Source of the DNA: a virus
Virus record (IMG/VR): IMGVR_UViG_3300025870_000023
Location: 1 to 47,034 of that record
Strand: one strand, 5' to 3'
DNA: 47,034 bases
Position 1 is the first letter of the stretch. Every line of letters starts with the position of its first letter. This document shows positions 29,756 through 36,917 of the stretch, piece by piece. The position numbers and the translations under genes are program-made. The notes under the pieces were generated by a model that worked only from the letters and a program-made list of their open reading frames with translations, did not search any database and was not told the origin of the DNA.

Positions 29756-30564
29756 TATAAATATCCTTGTTCAATTAAATTACCATTAACAAAATCGTCT
29801 AAACTAAAGTTGTTAACTTTATTTCTGCTGTATGCTACTTTAAATACACATGTAATAGTGCTAAGTGTAGGCACCATACCGTTATTACTTAAACCAAAAC
29901 CATCAATGTCTGCTCCTGTAGCAAATTCAGATCTAATGTAATCAACATCTGCAGGCAAGTCAACTGTAAAAGAAGTTAATAATACAGGAATGTTTTTCAT
30001 TACATAATCACCATACCCGTTTAATCTCATAAGAGGAGGAGGTGATCCTTTATTACTAGTTTGACCATACGCCATTTTGCTTACACTTCGTAAAAAGTGT
30101 ACTGCTGCAATCCAATACTTGCCATCTTCAGAATTTTGCACAGGAAATTGTCCTGCAATTTGAATATCTTCAACTCTACTGTTCTCATACTGAGGAAAAG
30201 CATAATTATTATGAGTAGGACCAAACTCAGAATAGTTTGCACTATGGCTAAGTAACACTGTAGGAACGGTAGGCCATACCAAGGAGTTATTTGTATTTTT
30301 TAATGGAGCTAAAACAGGGCTACTACTAAATGCACCAGTAGTGGGGACACTTACACGCACTCTCCAATCATCGGTATAATCATTTGTGTAGCTAAAACTT
30401 GCTTGTGCAGCATTAGCTTGCGCAGGTTCAGCACCTGGCAATATGTTTCTACTCCTAAATCCAGACATTAGGTCATTTACATTACCTAAAAAGTCTGCTA
30501 TAGGTGTGTTGTTGTTAGGTTGGTTGCCAGCAAAGGTTGACGGCGAACTTACTCTATTACTCAT
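29755..30564 (-). CDS. Baseplate-tail tube junction protein, gp48/gp54-like
   Basis: 269 aa. The first ~65 residues are disordered (Asn/Ala/Gln rich). Then come a beta-rich domain and a block FGPTHNNYAFPQYENSRVED, IQIAGQFPVQN, KYWIAAVHFLRSVSKMAYG, PPPLMRLNGYG. This block resembles the tube-like domain of T4 gp48/gp54, which caps the hub and nucleates tube polymerisation. The Phe-Pro-Val-Gln and FLR elements guided the call. I cannot choose between gp48 and gp54. It is the first gene of the minus-strand tail operon, with an AGGAG ribosome site and a late box at 30581-30588. Confidence 0.6.
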   Translation of the reverse strand: MSNRVSSPSTFAGNQPNNNTPIADFLGNVNDLMSGFRSRNILPGAEPAQANAAQASFSYTNDYTDDWRVRVSVPTTGAFSSSPVLAPLKNTNNSLVWPTVPTVLLSHSANYSEFGPTHNNYAFPQYENSRVEDIQIAGQFPVQNSEDGKYWIAAVHFLRSVSKMAYGQTSNKGSPPPLMRLNGYGDYVMKNIPVLLTSFTVDLPADVDYIRSEFATGADIDGFGLSNNGMVPTLSTITCVFKVAYSRNKVNNFSLDDFVNGNLIEQGYL

Positions 30565-30580
30565 GGTAGTCTCCTATATA

Positions 30581-30588
30581 GTATTTAG
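30581..30588 (-). promoter_or_regulatory. T4-type late promoter box for the tail operon
   Basis: Reads CTAAATAC on the minus strand, 17 bases before the ATG of the gp48/54-like gene. It directly abuts the -35 hexamer (30589-30594) of the opposite-strand gp55 promoter, so early and late polymerases would compete for the same few bases. Confidence 0.65.
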
Positions 30589-30617
30589 TTGACAAAATTA
30601 AGTGCGTGTATTATAAT
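30589..30617 (+). promoter_or_regulatory. Sigma70-type promoter for gp55
   Basis: TTGACA (30589-30594), a 17-base spacer and TATAAT (30612-30617). Both hexamers match consensus exactly at the optimal spacing. Predicted start is near 30624, giving a short leader with an AAGGAAA ribosome site before the ATG at 30640. This would be used by the unmodified host polymerase early in infection. Confidence 0.85.
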
Positions 30618-30639
30618 GTAATTAAATTAAGGAAATTAA

Positions 30640-31464
30640 ATGGCAAAAAGAGTAAACTACTTAAACAACAAAGACATGTTAGCTGAAATACATCGTTCAA
30701 AAGCAACATTTTGCAGTTATGTATCGCCCGAATATGCAACATACGATATCATACTGCCTAGCCTTGACAAGGTGAACATACGAACGGTAGCAGAAGCAAA
30801 AAGAAACAAAGCAAAAATACAAAGTCAACGTGCTTATGAACAGCAAAAAGCTATTAATAAAAAAACTAAAATGGCAGAATGCGAAGTTGACTACAGAACA
30901 ATTAAAAAACAAGATTTAGTATTTAGAATCATGATGTTTGATCACATCCCCGAAGAACCTGGACGTAAAAAGAATCCAAAAACCGTTGCAGATACCAAAA
31001 CTAAACTAAATTTTCCTCCTTTTCAGCATTACAAATATGATGAAAACGACGAGTTAGTATGTATTGGTAAAAGTCATTGGGTAGGTGGAATGGAAAACGG
31101 ACATTTTGATAAGACACATGGGCAAGCAACCAATAAACTTGCAATGATGTGGTTAAAATTAGTTGATCGTTATGCTACAAGAGGCAATGTACGTGGATAT
31201 ACCTACAACGACGAGATGAAAGGACAAGCAATCCTGCAATTATCACAAATAGGCTTACAATTTGACGAATCAAAGTCAAACAACCCCTTTGCATACTACA
31301 CTGCGGCAGTAACTAACAGTTTTGTACGTGTTATCAACCTAGAAAAACGCAATCAAAACATTAGAGACGACATTCTTGAAATGAACGACATGAATCCGTC
31401 GCATACAAGACTACATAGCGGCGAATGGGAAGCAGCATTAAAGCGTGAAAAGAAATCAGGTTGA
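30640..31464 (+). CDS. gp55: Late transcription sigma factor gp55
   Basis: 274 aa (T4 gp55 is 185 aa). The C-terminal half has the gp55 core: KTHGQATNKLAMMWLKLVDRY, then EMKGQAILQLSQIGLQFDES, NPFAYYTAAVTNSFVRVIN and KRNQNIRDDILE. This corresponds to sigma region 2-like helices that read the TATAAATA late box. The N-terminal ~100 residues are Lys/Arg-rich and longer than in T4. gp55 redirects the host core enzyme to late promoters. The gene has its own sigma70 promoter, and its TGA stop lies within the -35 element of the next promoter. Confidence 0.9.
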   Translation: MAKRVNYLNNKDMLAEIHRSKATFCSYVSPEYATYDIILPSLDKVNIRTVAEAKRNKAKIQSQRAYEQQKAINKKTKMAECEVDYRTIKKQDLVFRIMMFDHIPEEPGRKKNPKTVADTKTKLNFPPFQHYKYDENDELVCIGKSHWVGGMENGHFDKTHGQATNKLAMMWLKLVDRYATRGNVRGYTYNDEMKGQAILQLSQIGLQFDESKSNNPFAYYTAAVTNSFVRVINLEKRNQNIRDDILEMNDMNPSHTRLHSGEWEAALKREKKSG

Positions 31465-31489
31465 CCTATAGAGTATTTTGTTATACAAT
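31461..31489 (+). promoter_or_regulatory. Sigma70-type promoter for gp47/gp46
   Basis: TTGACC (31461-31466), 17-base spacer, TACAAT (31484-31489): five of six matches in each hexamer. The -35 overlaps the gp55 stop codon (TGA 31462-31464). Predicted start is near 31496, about 19 bases before the gp47 TTG start. Confidence 0.7.
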
Positions 31490-31514
31490 AGCTTGAAACA
31501 ACCGGAGAAATTAT

Positions 31515-32528
31515 TTGTTTAAGAAAGCGGCAGTGTTTACTGACATACACTTAGGTATGAAAGGCAACTCTCGAGTCCATAACCAAGACTGCGAAGACTA
31601 CATAGATTGGTATATTGAACAAGCCAAGGCACATAATTGCGAAACTGGCTTGTTCTGTGGCGACTGGCACCATAATAGGAACAGTCTTAACCTTACAACT
31701 ATGGATACAACCATTAGGCTGCTAGAAAAACTAGGTGCTGCCTTTGAAAACTTCTATATGTTTGCTGGTAACCACGACTTGTATTACAAAGACAAACGTG
31801 ATGTCAGCTCTACGGAGTTTGCAAGACACATTCCGGGTATAACTGTCATAGAAGATATGCAAGTTATCGAAGATGTAGCATTGGTTCCGTGGCTTGTAGG
31901 CGACGAATGGAAGAAGATTGAGAAGTTAAAGGCAAAATACTTGTTTGGTCACTTCGAACTTCCATCGTTTTACATGAATGCTATGGTACAAATGCCAGAC
32001 CATGGTGAATTAAGAAGCGAACACTTCAAGAATCAAGAGTATGTGTTCTCAGGCCACTTCCACAAGCGTCAGAAGCAGGGTAAGATCCACTATATTGGTA
32101 ATGCTTTCCCGCATAACTATGCAGATGCTTGGGACGATGAACGTGGTATGATGATATTAGACCGTGAGAACAATGTAGAACCGTTGTACATCGACTGGTC
32201 AGAGTGTCCTAAGTACCGTACAGTTAAGTTATCCAAGCTAATTGACGAAAAAGATACGTTTATTAAAAGTAAAATGTACTTGCGTGTTAACCTAGACATT
32301 GATATTAGCTACGAGGAAGCTAGTTTCATTAAAGAAACGTTTATGGAACAGTATAATTGTAGAGAAATCACTCTTATACCTCAAAAACACCTAGAAGAAA
32401 TTACTACAGACTTAGACATTGAGCAATTTGAAAGCGTTGACCAGATTGTTAGCAACGAAATACTAGCAATCGATAGTGATAACTTCAATAAGTCGGTGCT
32501 ATTGGAAATATATAACGGATTAGAATAA
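31515..32528 (+). CDS. gp47: Recombination nuclease subunit gp47 (Mre11/SbcD-like)
   Basis: 337 aa, matching T4 gp47 (339 aa). All phosphoesterase motifs are present: D10-x-H12, GDWHH 49-53, GNHD 85-88, GHF 145-147 and GHFH 180-183, which bind the two catalytic metals. With gp46 it resects DNA ends to make 3' overhangs for recombination-dependent replication and helps degrade host DNA. The start is a TTG at 31515 with a GGAGAAA ribosome site 5 bases upstream; no ATG is available before the motif I region. The gp46 gene follows after 4 bases, so the subunits are co-expressed. Confidence 0.95.
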   Translation: MFKKAAVFTDIHLGMKGNSRVHNQDCEDYIDWYIEQAKAHNCETGLFCGDWHHNRNSLNLTTMDTTIRLLEKLGAAFENFYMFAGNHDLYYKDKRDVSSTEFARHIPGITVIEDMQVIEDVALVPWLVGDEWKKIEKLKAKYLFGHFELPSFYMNAMVQMPDHGELRSEHFKNQEYVFSGHFHKRQKQGKIHYIGNAFPHNYADAWDDERGMMILDRENNVEPLYIDWSECPKYRTVKLSKLIDEKDTFIKSKMYLRVNLDIDISYEEASFIKETFMEQYNCREITLIPQKHLEEITTDLDIEQFESVDQIVSNEILAIDSDNFNKSVLLEIYNGLE

Positions 32529-32532
32529 CATT

Positions 32533-34308
32533 ATGATAAAGATCAAAGATCTCACAGTAAAGAACTTCATGAGTGTGGGCAATGTTACCCAAGCAGTTGA
32601 CTTTAACGAAGAACAACTAACACTAGTGCTAGGTGAGAACCTAGATCAGGGTGGCGACGACACTGGATCACGCAACGGTACTGGTAAGACAACCATTATC
32701 AATGGATTAAGCTATGCATTATACGGCACAGCGTTAACAAATATCAAACGCAACAACCTTATTAATAAAACCAATAGCAAAGGCATGTTGGTTACTCTTA
32801 ATTTTGAAAAAGGTGCTAACAAATATCGCATCGAGCGTGGCAGATCACCAAATATATTTAAGTTTTATATAAACGACCACGAACAAAAAGAAGAAGTTGA
32901 CGAATCTCAAGGCGATAGTCGTAAAACACAAGAAAGTTTACAAGAACTACTCGGTATGAGTCACGATATGTTCAAACATATCCTTGCTTTAAACACATAT
33001 ACCGAACCTTTCCTTAGTATGAGAGCAAACGACCAACGTGGCATCATTGAACAGCTACTTGGTATTACTATCCTTACTGAAAAAGCAGGTTTACTTAAAG
33101 AAAAAGTAAAACAAACCAAGGATGCTATTACAGAAGAAACAATAAAAATTAATGCTATCGAAAGTGCAAACAAAAAAATTGAACAAAGTATTGAAACACT
33201 TGCTGGAAGACAACGTGCATGGCAATCAAAGAGTAAAACTGATGCTGCAAAGTTAGATGCAGCTATTATTGAGTTAGAAAAACTTGACATTGACACAGAA
33301 CTTGATGCACATGAAAAACTAACTAACTGGACTGAGTTGAATAATCGTATTACAAGCCTTAACAAAGAAAAAGCAACACTTGAAAGCGCACTAATGAGAG
33401 CAACCAAGAGTGTCGATAAGGCAGAAAAAGACATCACAGATTTAGATGATGCAACATGTTATACTTGTGGACAAGCTCTACACGAAGATAAAAAAGCAGA
33501 AATTGAATCAAGAAAGCAAAAAGAATTAAGTGATGCTGTTACATATCAGTCTGAAGTTGCAAATAAATTAGAATCTACAATGGCACTTCTAAACGATATT
33601 GGAGACATTAACGGACGTCCTAATACATTTTATGAGAATGCAAAGGAAGCATATGAGCATAGAAACAATGTAGATAATCTACGTGCAGCATTGATAAGTA
33701 AACAGCAAGAAGAAGATCCGTATCAAGCACAAATTGACGATATGACTAACACAGCGTTACAAGAAATAGATTGGCAACCTGTAAATGAGTTAACTAGTTT
33801 AAAAGATCATCAAGAGTTTCTTCTTAAACTATTAACAAACAAAGATAGTTTTATACGCAAAAAGATTATAGATCAAAACTTAGCGTATCTAAACAATAGG
33901 CTCACACATTATCTAGATAGATTAGGCTTACCACATCAAGTTAAATTCCAAAACGATCTAACTGTTGAAATTACTCAATTAGGTCAAGACTTAGACTTTG
34001 ATAACTTGAGCAGAGGCGAACGTAATAGGTTAATATTAGGAATGAGTTTTGCATTTAGAGACGTTTGGGAGTCATTGTACCAAGGTATCAATTTAATGTT
34101 TATTGACGAACTTATTGACAGTGGAATGGACACTGCTGGTGTTGAAAGTGCGTTACATGTTTTAAAGAAAATGGGTCGTGAACGCAACAAAAATGTTTTT
34201 CTTATTTCACACAAAGACGAGTTAGTAGGAAGAGTGAATCATGTACTAAAAGTAATCAAAGAGAACGGATTTACATCATACGAAAACGATGTTGAAATTA
34301 TAGAATGA
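32533..34308 (+). CDS. gp46: Recombination ATPase subunit gp46 (Rad50/SbcC-like)
   Basis: 591 aa (T4 gp46 is 560). The Walker A is GSRNGTGKTT (45-54). A coiled-coil region (~180-440) is interrupted by a zinc-hook CYTC at 309-312. The ABC signature is LSRGERNRL (from 492), and the Walker B is MFIDELID with D525/E526. ATP-driven clamp movements of gp46 control gp47 nuclease access. The complex is needed for recombination-primed replication in T4. The hook Cys pair confirms that it is an SMC-like arm and not a plain ABC protein. The stop overlaps the next ATG (ATGA). Confidence 0.95.
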   Translation: MIKIKDLTVKNFMSVGNVTQAVDFNEEQLTLVLGENLDQGGDDTGSRNGTGKTTIINGLSYALYGTALTNIKRNNLINKTNSKGMLVTLNFEKGANKYRIERGRSPNIFKFYINDHEQKEEVDESQGDSRKTQESLQELLGMSHDMFKHILALNTYTEPFLSMRANDQRGIIEQLLGITILTEKAGLLKEKVKQTKDAITEETIKINAIESANKKIEQSIETLAGRQRAWQSKSKTDAAKLDAAIIELEKLDIDTELDAHEKLTNWTELNNRITSLNKEKATLESALMRATKSVDKAEKDITDLDDATCYTCGQALHEDKKAEIESRKQKELSDAVTYQSEVANKLESTMALLNDIGDINGRPNTFYENAKEAYEHRNNVDNLRAALISKQQEEDPYQAQIDDMTNTALQEIDWQPVNELTSLKDHQEFLLKLLTNKDSFIRKKIIDQNLAYLNNRLTHYLDRLGLPHQVKFQNDLTVEITQLGQDLDFDNLSRGERNRLILGMSFAFRDVWESLYQGINLMFIDELIDSGMDTAGVESALHVLKKMGRERNKNVFLISHKDELVGRVNHVLKVIKENGFTSYENDVEIIE

Positions 34309-34526
34309 CAGATACACAAGACAAATTAGCACAAACATATCTAAAATATTTTGAGGCAAACGAAAAATTTGAACGCAGGCCAAGCGAACGTACCAAGCGT
34401 TCTGCAAGAAGAGAACTTAGGCATTTAATAAACTTAGCAAAGCAAAGGCAAGAAGAAATAAAAAATACTTACAACGAAGTGTTAGAAGACATTAGGCAAA
34501 ATCAGAAATGGCAAAAGAAAAAATAA
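34305..34526 (+). CDS. Small basic helical protein, conserved after gene 46
   Basis: 73 aa, Lys/Arg/Glu-rich and predicted almost entirely helical: QTYLKYFEANEKFERRPSER, then ARRELRHLINLAKQRQEEI. Similar small proteins sit beside the 46/47 genes in marine T4-like phages as far as I recall. Function is unknown. It is translationally coupled to gp46 by an ATGA overlap. The net positive, heptad-like sequence would suit nucleic-acid or protein binding, but nothing specific can be claimed. Confidence 0.7.
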   Translation: MTDTQDKLAQTYLKYFEANEKFERRPSERTKRSARRELRHLINLAKQRQEEIKNTYNEVLEDIRQNQKWQKKK

Positions 34527-34543
34527 TCAATGGTACATAATGT

Positions 34544-34969
34544 ATGCATTGGAAATACAAAGGAAAAAAAGTTGAATCGATACCAGATGAATACGAAGGC
34601 TTTGTATATCTAATAACAAACATTAAGACAAAACAAAAATACGTAGGCAAAAAGTTAGCAAAATTTAAAACAACTAAGCCACCATTAAAAGGCAGAAAAA
34701 ACAAACGTCGAGGCTACAAAGAAAGCGATTGGCGTGAATACTGGGGAAGTTCAGACAGACTGAACGAAGATGTAAAAAACTTAGGCGAAAAAAATTTTAC
34801 TCGTGAAATACTTTACTTCTGCAAAAGCAGAGCAGAAATGAGTTACATTGAAGCACGAGAACAATTTGATAGGCGAGTATTAGAAACAGACGAATACTAC
34901 AACGGTATCATCAATGTTAGAGTTGGTGGATCAAACAAACTACGCCAGGCACTACTAGAACACAAATAG
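34544..34969 (+). CDS. GIY-YIG nuclease-like protein
   Basis: 141 aa. Residues ~18-37 hold a GIY-YIG-type start: GFVYLITNIKTKQKYVGKK, where VYLI and YVG replace the canonical GIY and YIG strands. A Lys/Arg-rich stretch follows, then SDWREYWGSS, NFTREILYFC, and MSYIEAREQF with a Glu in the position expected for metal binding. Such proteins are common in T4-like marine phages, either as free-standing homing-type nucleases or with unknown roles. It lacks a recognisable DNA-binding tail. The upstream ribosome site is poor. It lies directly before a ~470-base non-coding stretch. Confidence 0.7.
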   Translation: MHWKYKGKKVESIPDEYEGFVYLITNIKTKQKYVGKKLAKFKTTKPPLKGRKNKRRGYKESDWREYWGSSDRLNEDVKNLGEKNFTREILYFCKSRAEMSYIEAREQFDRRVLETDEYYNGIINVRVGGSNKLRQALLEHK

Positions 34970-34984
34970 GCTATATATTGAGCT

Positions 34985-34992
34985 CTAAATAA
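34985..34992 (+). promoter_or_regulatory. Possible T4-type late promoter box before the non-coding region
   Basis: CTAAATAA, matching the late-box pattern seen elsewhere, 15 bases after the GIY-YIG stop. There is no gene within 440 bases downstream, so it would drive the putative structured RNA at about 35000-35400. Confidence 0.45.
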
Positions 34993-35253
34993 AATCCAAG
35001 ATCCAGCCGAGGTAATGCTCGTCGCCGGTGGTGTGGAATGCTCACGTGAAGGAACATACGATAGGTTTTAAAGGATAGTGGCTCTGAGAAAAAGCAACCA
35101 CGTGGTAAGTATTTTCGCTTGTTAGGGAATTACTACCTTCCGTTGATATGACAAAGCTAGAGTAGGGGGATACAGGTCAACCGCCTCCGACAATGTAAAT
35201 TGAATCTCTTTTAACAAGATGGCTGAAGCGACTCGAATAATGCGCTTACCATG

Positions 35254-35273
35254 TTTGCCCGGCAACGGGCAAA
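35254..35273 (+). other. Perfect 8-bp hairpin with GCAA tetraloop
   Basis: TTTGCCCG, GCAA loop, CGGGCAAA. A GNRA loop on a GC-rich stem in otherwise A+T-rich DNA points to RNA-level selection. It is followed by ATTATG rather than a T-run, so it is not a simple terminator. Confidence 0.6.
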
Positions 35274-35304
35274 TTATGACTTCACAATCTGAATAATACT
35301 AAAA

Positions 35305-35323
35305 GCATATGCATAGCATATGC
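35305..35323. repeat. Repeated palindrome GCATATGC-ATA-GCATATGC
   Basis: Two copies of the 8-base palindrome GCATATGC separated by ATA. It can act as a hairpin with a 3-base loop, or as two adjacent dyad sites for a DNA-binding protein. On the minus strand the hairpin is followed by CTTTT, but no minus-strand gene ends here. Confidence 0.55.
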
Positions 35324-35378
35324 CTTATTAATATTGTTATCAAGAACTTATAGTTCGTGTTGAGTGTAACGAAAACAC

Positions 35379-35397
35379 AGTTGAACTTTGTTCAACT
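35379..35397 (+). terminator. Possible 3'-end hairpin of the non-coding RNA
   Basis: AGTTGAAC, TTT loop, GTTCAACT: 8 bp, followed by TATAATAA. The T content after the stem is weak, so intrinsic termination is uncertain. It could be a processing or stabilising hairpin. It sits 9 bases before the next late-promoter box. Confidence 0.35.
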
Positions 35398-35405
35398 TAT
35401 AATAA

Positions 35406-35413
35406 CTAAATAC
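35406..35413 (+). promoter_or_regulatory. T4-type late promoter box
   Basis: CTAAATAC, identical to the box at 30581-30588 on the other strand. It lies 25 bases before the ATG of the 414-aa gene. Confidence 0.6.
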
Positions 35414-35438
35414 ATTATAATACTTGGAACAGTTCTAA

Positions 35439-36683
35439 ATGAAATTAAGTGATGTAACAAATAAAAGCAATTATATCTTAAAGGAATCACCTAGCGTTAG
35501 TATTCCTACAACTATAAGACAGATGGCTAATGGCTATATGTTTATAGCAGGCAATGATGTATTTAGATTTACTGTAGGCCAAGGTGGTATTACTACTATG
35601 CGAGAAGCACAGAGAATGGCCACTGAATTAAAAGATAAATGGAGTCTTAGAGGACAACGTCCTGGTTTACGAACTCAATTTGCAGATAATAAAGTAAATC
35701 CACGAATGCTTCCTGGTAATGCTAAACAGAGAGTTAGGCAAATAGGTGCAATCAACAGAGCATCCTTTCCAAAAACAACTGCCTTAATGAATAGCGGCTT
35801 TGGTAAAGTCTTTATGCGTTTGTTAAGAGCGTTCCTTGTAGAAGAACAAATTAGAAATAGTATACTTATAACCATGGCAAATATCGAAGGTGAATTTGCT
35901 GCTGGTGAAATTACCGAAGCTGAATATGTAGATAAAATACAAGTTGCTTGGGGCATGTATGCTGTACAACTTACAGCAATTATGTTGGCTACACTAAGAG
36001 CCGGTAAAAGCGGTGCAGCAATTATTAGAGGCATACGAACTATTGTAAGAAGCGGCCAACTTGCAGTAGGAGCAAGTGGCATTGGTACTGTTCCGGCAAT
36101 ATTAAGTGCTATTGCAACAGAAGCTGGATTTCAACTTGCAATATATTTAATTAGTAACCCTGCTGTACAAAAAGCATTAGTTGATTGGATAGTTGCTTGG
36201 GGTCAAGAATCCTTGTTTGGTTCAATGCTTCAAGGTGCCGTTGAAGGAGCAGGAACTCTTCTAAACGGTGCAGCGTCAGCACTGAATAATCTTACCGGAG
36301 GGTTAGTTGGCAGCGACGATTTTTTTGCAGCCAGCGGCGCCGCAGAAGCAAGTGGTTTTACAGATCCTGGTGCAAGAGATATACCAGGTATAAACGGACA
36401 AGCATATGCTACATCGCAGTGGGCTAGACTTGTCTTCCAAGACATGATATTTCCTCCTGGAAGCAGTCTTGAAAGCAAACGAGTTCCTTATTATAACAGA
36501 CGTCAGCGAGAAATGATGATGGCAGAAGACTTTGGATCACTTACTACTGCACCTGTCGCTGGCGGCAGAGGCGATGGTAATGCAGAAGTTGAAAGACGTA
36601 GACAAGACGGCAATCGAGCACCTAGCACAACAAGTGAACCTGGAATGCCAGTAAATCCAGATGCTACACCTGGACCGCAATAA
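35439..36683 (+). CDS. Putative virion protein with hydrophobic helices
   Basis: 414 aa, not recognised. Residues ~125-160 are helical (FGKVFMRLLRAFLVEEQIRN). Two hydrophobic stretches follow (about 175-190, YAVQLTAIMLATLRAG; 210-245, with IGTVPAILSAIATEAGFQLAIYLI) and could insert into membrane. The C-terminus (~370-414) is Gly/Pro/Asn-rich and disordered. This resembles internal or injected virion proteins that breach the inner membrane, but no family is claimed. It has a late-promoter box and a weak ribosome site. It ends at TAA 36681-36683 with no gap to the stop of the convergent gp51-position frame. Confidence 0.65.
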   Translation: MKLSDVTNKSNYILKESPSVSIPTTIRQMANGYMFIAGNDVFRFTVGQGGITTMREAQRMATELKDKWSLRGQRPGLRTQFADNKVNPRMLPGNAKQRVRQIGAINRASFPKTTALMNSGFGKVFMRLLRAFLVEEQIRNSILITMANIEGEFAAGEITEAEYVDKIQVAWGMYAVQLTAIMLATLRAGKSGAAIIRGIRTIVRSGQLAVGASGIGTVPAILSAIATEAGFQLAIYLISNPAVQKALVDWIVAWGQESLFGSMLQGAVEGAGTLLNGAASALNNLTGGLVGSDDFFAASGAAEASGFTDPGARDIPGINGQAYATSQWARLVFQDMIFPPGSSLESKRVPYYNRRQREMMMAEDFGSLTTAPVAGGRGDGNAEVERRRQDGNRAPSTTSEPGMPVNPDATPGPQ

Positions 36684-36917
36684 TTAAATCCATGCCATTT
36701 TAGTATTTTTACTAGTTTCAATATTATCTTTTATAATATTGTTGAAAATCTCCAAGTCGCCTACATCAGTATCACTAATTAGATCGTGAATATTTGCACT
36801 ACCTCGCATATACCATCCAACACGATACCAATTGTCTTTGATTTGTTTTATTTCATTTTCCATTTCATCGGCTAGCAGATATACTTCTTCGTCAGATAGT
36901 CCTACTAGCCTTTCCCG
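36684..36917 (-). CDS. gp51-position C-terminal extension, read by -1 frameshift from gp26
   Basis: 77 codons in the -1 frame relative to gp26, continuing from the slippery site (RERLVGLSDEEVYLLADEME, then WYRVGWYMRGSANI, ending KNTKMAWI). An ATG does exist upstream at 37004, but the residues it would add are a shadow of the gp26 sequence. The first ATG after the overlap would remove ~20 residues of good coding sequence and lacks a ribosome site. In T4 gene 51, a baseplate-hub assembly factor, follows gene 26, so this is the positional equivalent, though homology to gp51 is not demonstrable by eye. The predicted fusion is 353 aa (276 + 77). Confidence 0.65.
   Translation of the reverse strand, partial: RERLVGLSDEEVYLLADEMENEIKQIKDNWYRVGWYMRGSANIHDLISDTDVGDLEIFNNIIKDNIETSKNTKMAWI

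Larger units (their letters stand above)
34993..35400 (+). ncRNA. Putative structured non-coding RNA (unidentified)
   Basis: A 469-base gap (34970-35438) without a plausible gene. On the plus strand it shows nested complementarity. A long-range helix joins GTCGCCGGTGG (35021-35031) to CCGCCTCCGAC (35181-35191): 9 pairs around a 2x2 internal loop, enclosing hairpins at 35078-35101 (GTGG/CCAC) and 35104-35137 (GGTA-A-GTA/TAC-TACC). Downstream are perfect hairpins at 35254-35273 (8 bp, GCAA tetraloop), 35305-35323 (8 bp) and 35379-35397 (8 bp). The inner domain is visibly richer in G+C than its surroundings. It does not match tRNA, tmRNA, RNase P RNA or group I/II intron cores by eye. It could be a phage regulatory RNA, an intron remnant or a packaging/replication element. 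Confidence 0.5.

Noticed and set aside
35078-35130. CTCTGAGA ... TTAGGGAA, recalling TPP riboswitch motifs
   Set aside because: The second conserved TPP block and helix order are absent, and no thiamine gene is nearby.
34990-35400. Group I intron, tmRNA or RNase P RNA
   Set aside because: No P7/S element, no tmRNA tag or acceptor arm, and no RNase P conserved ACAGAA block could be found.
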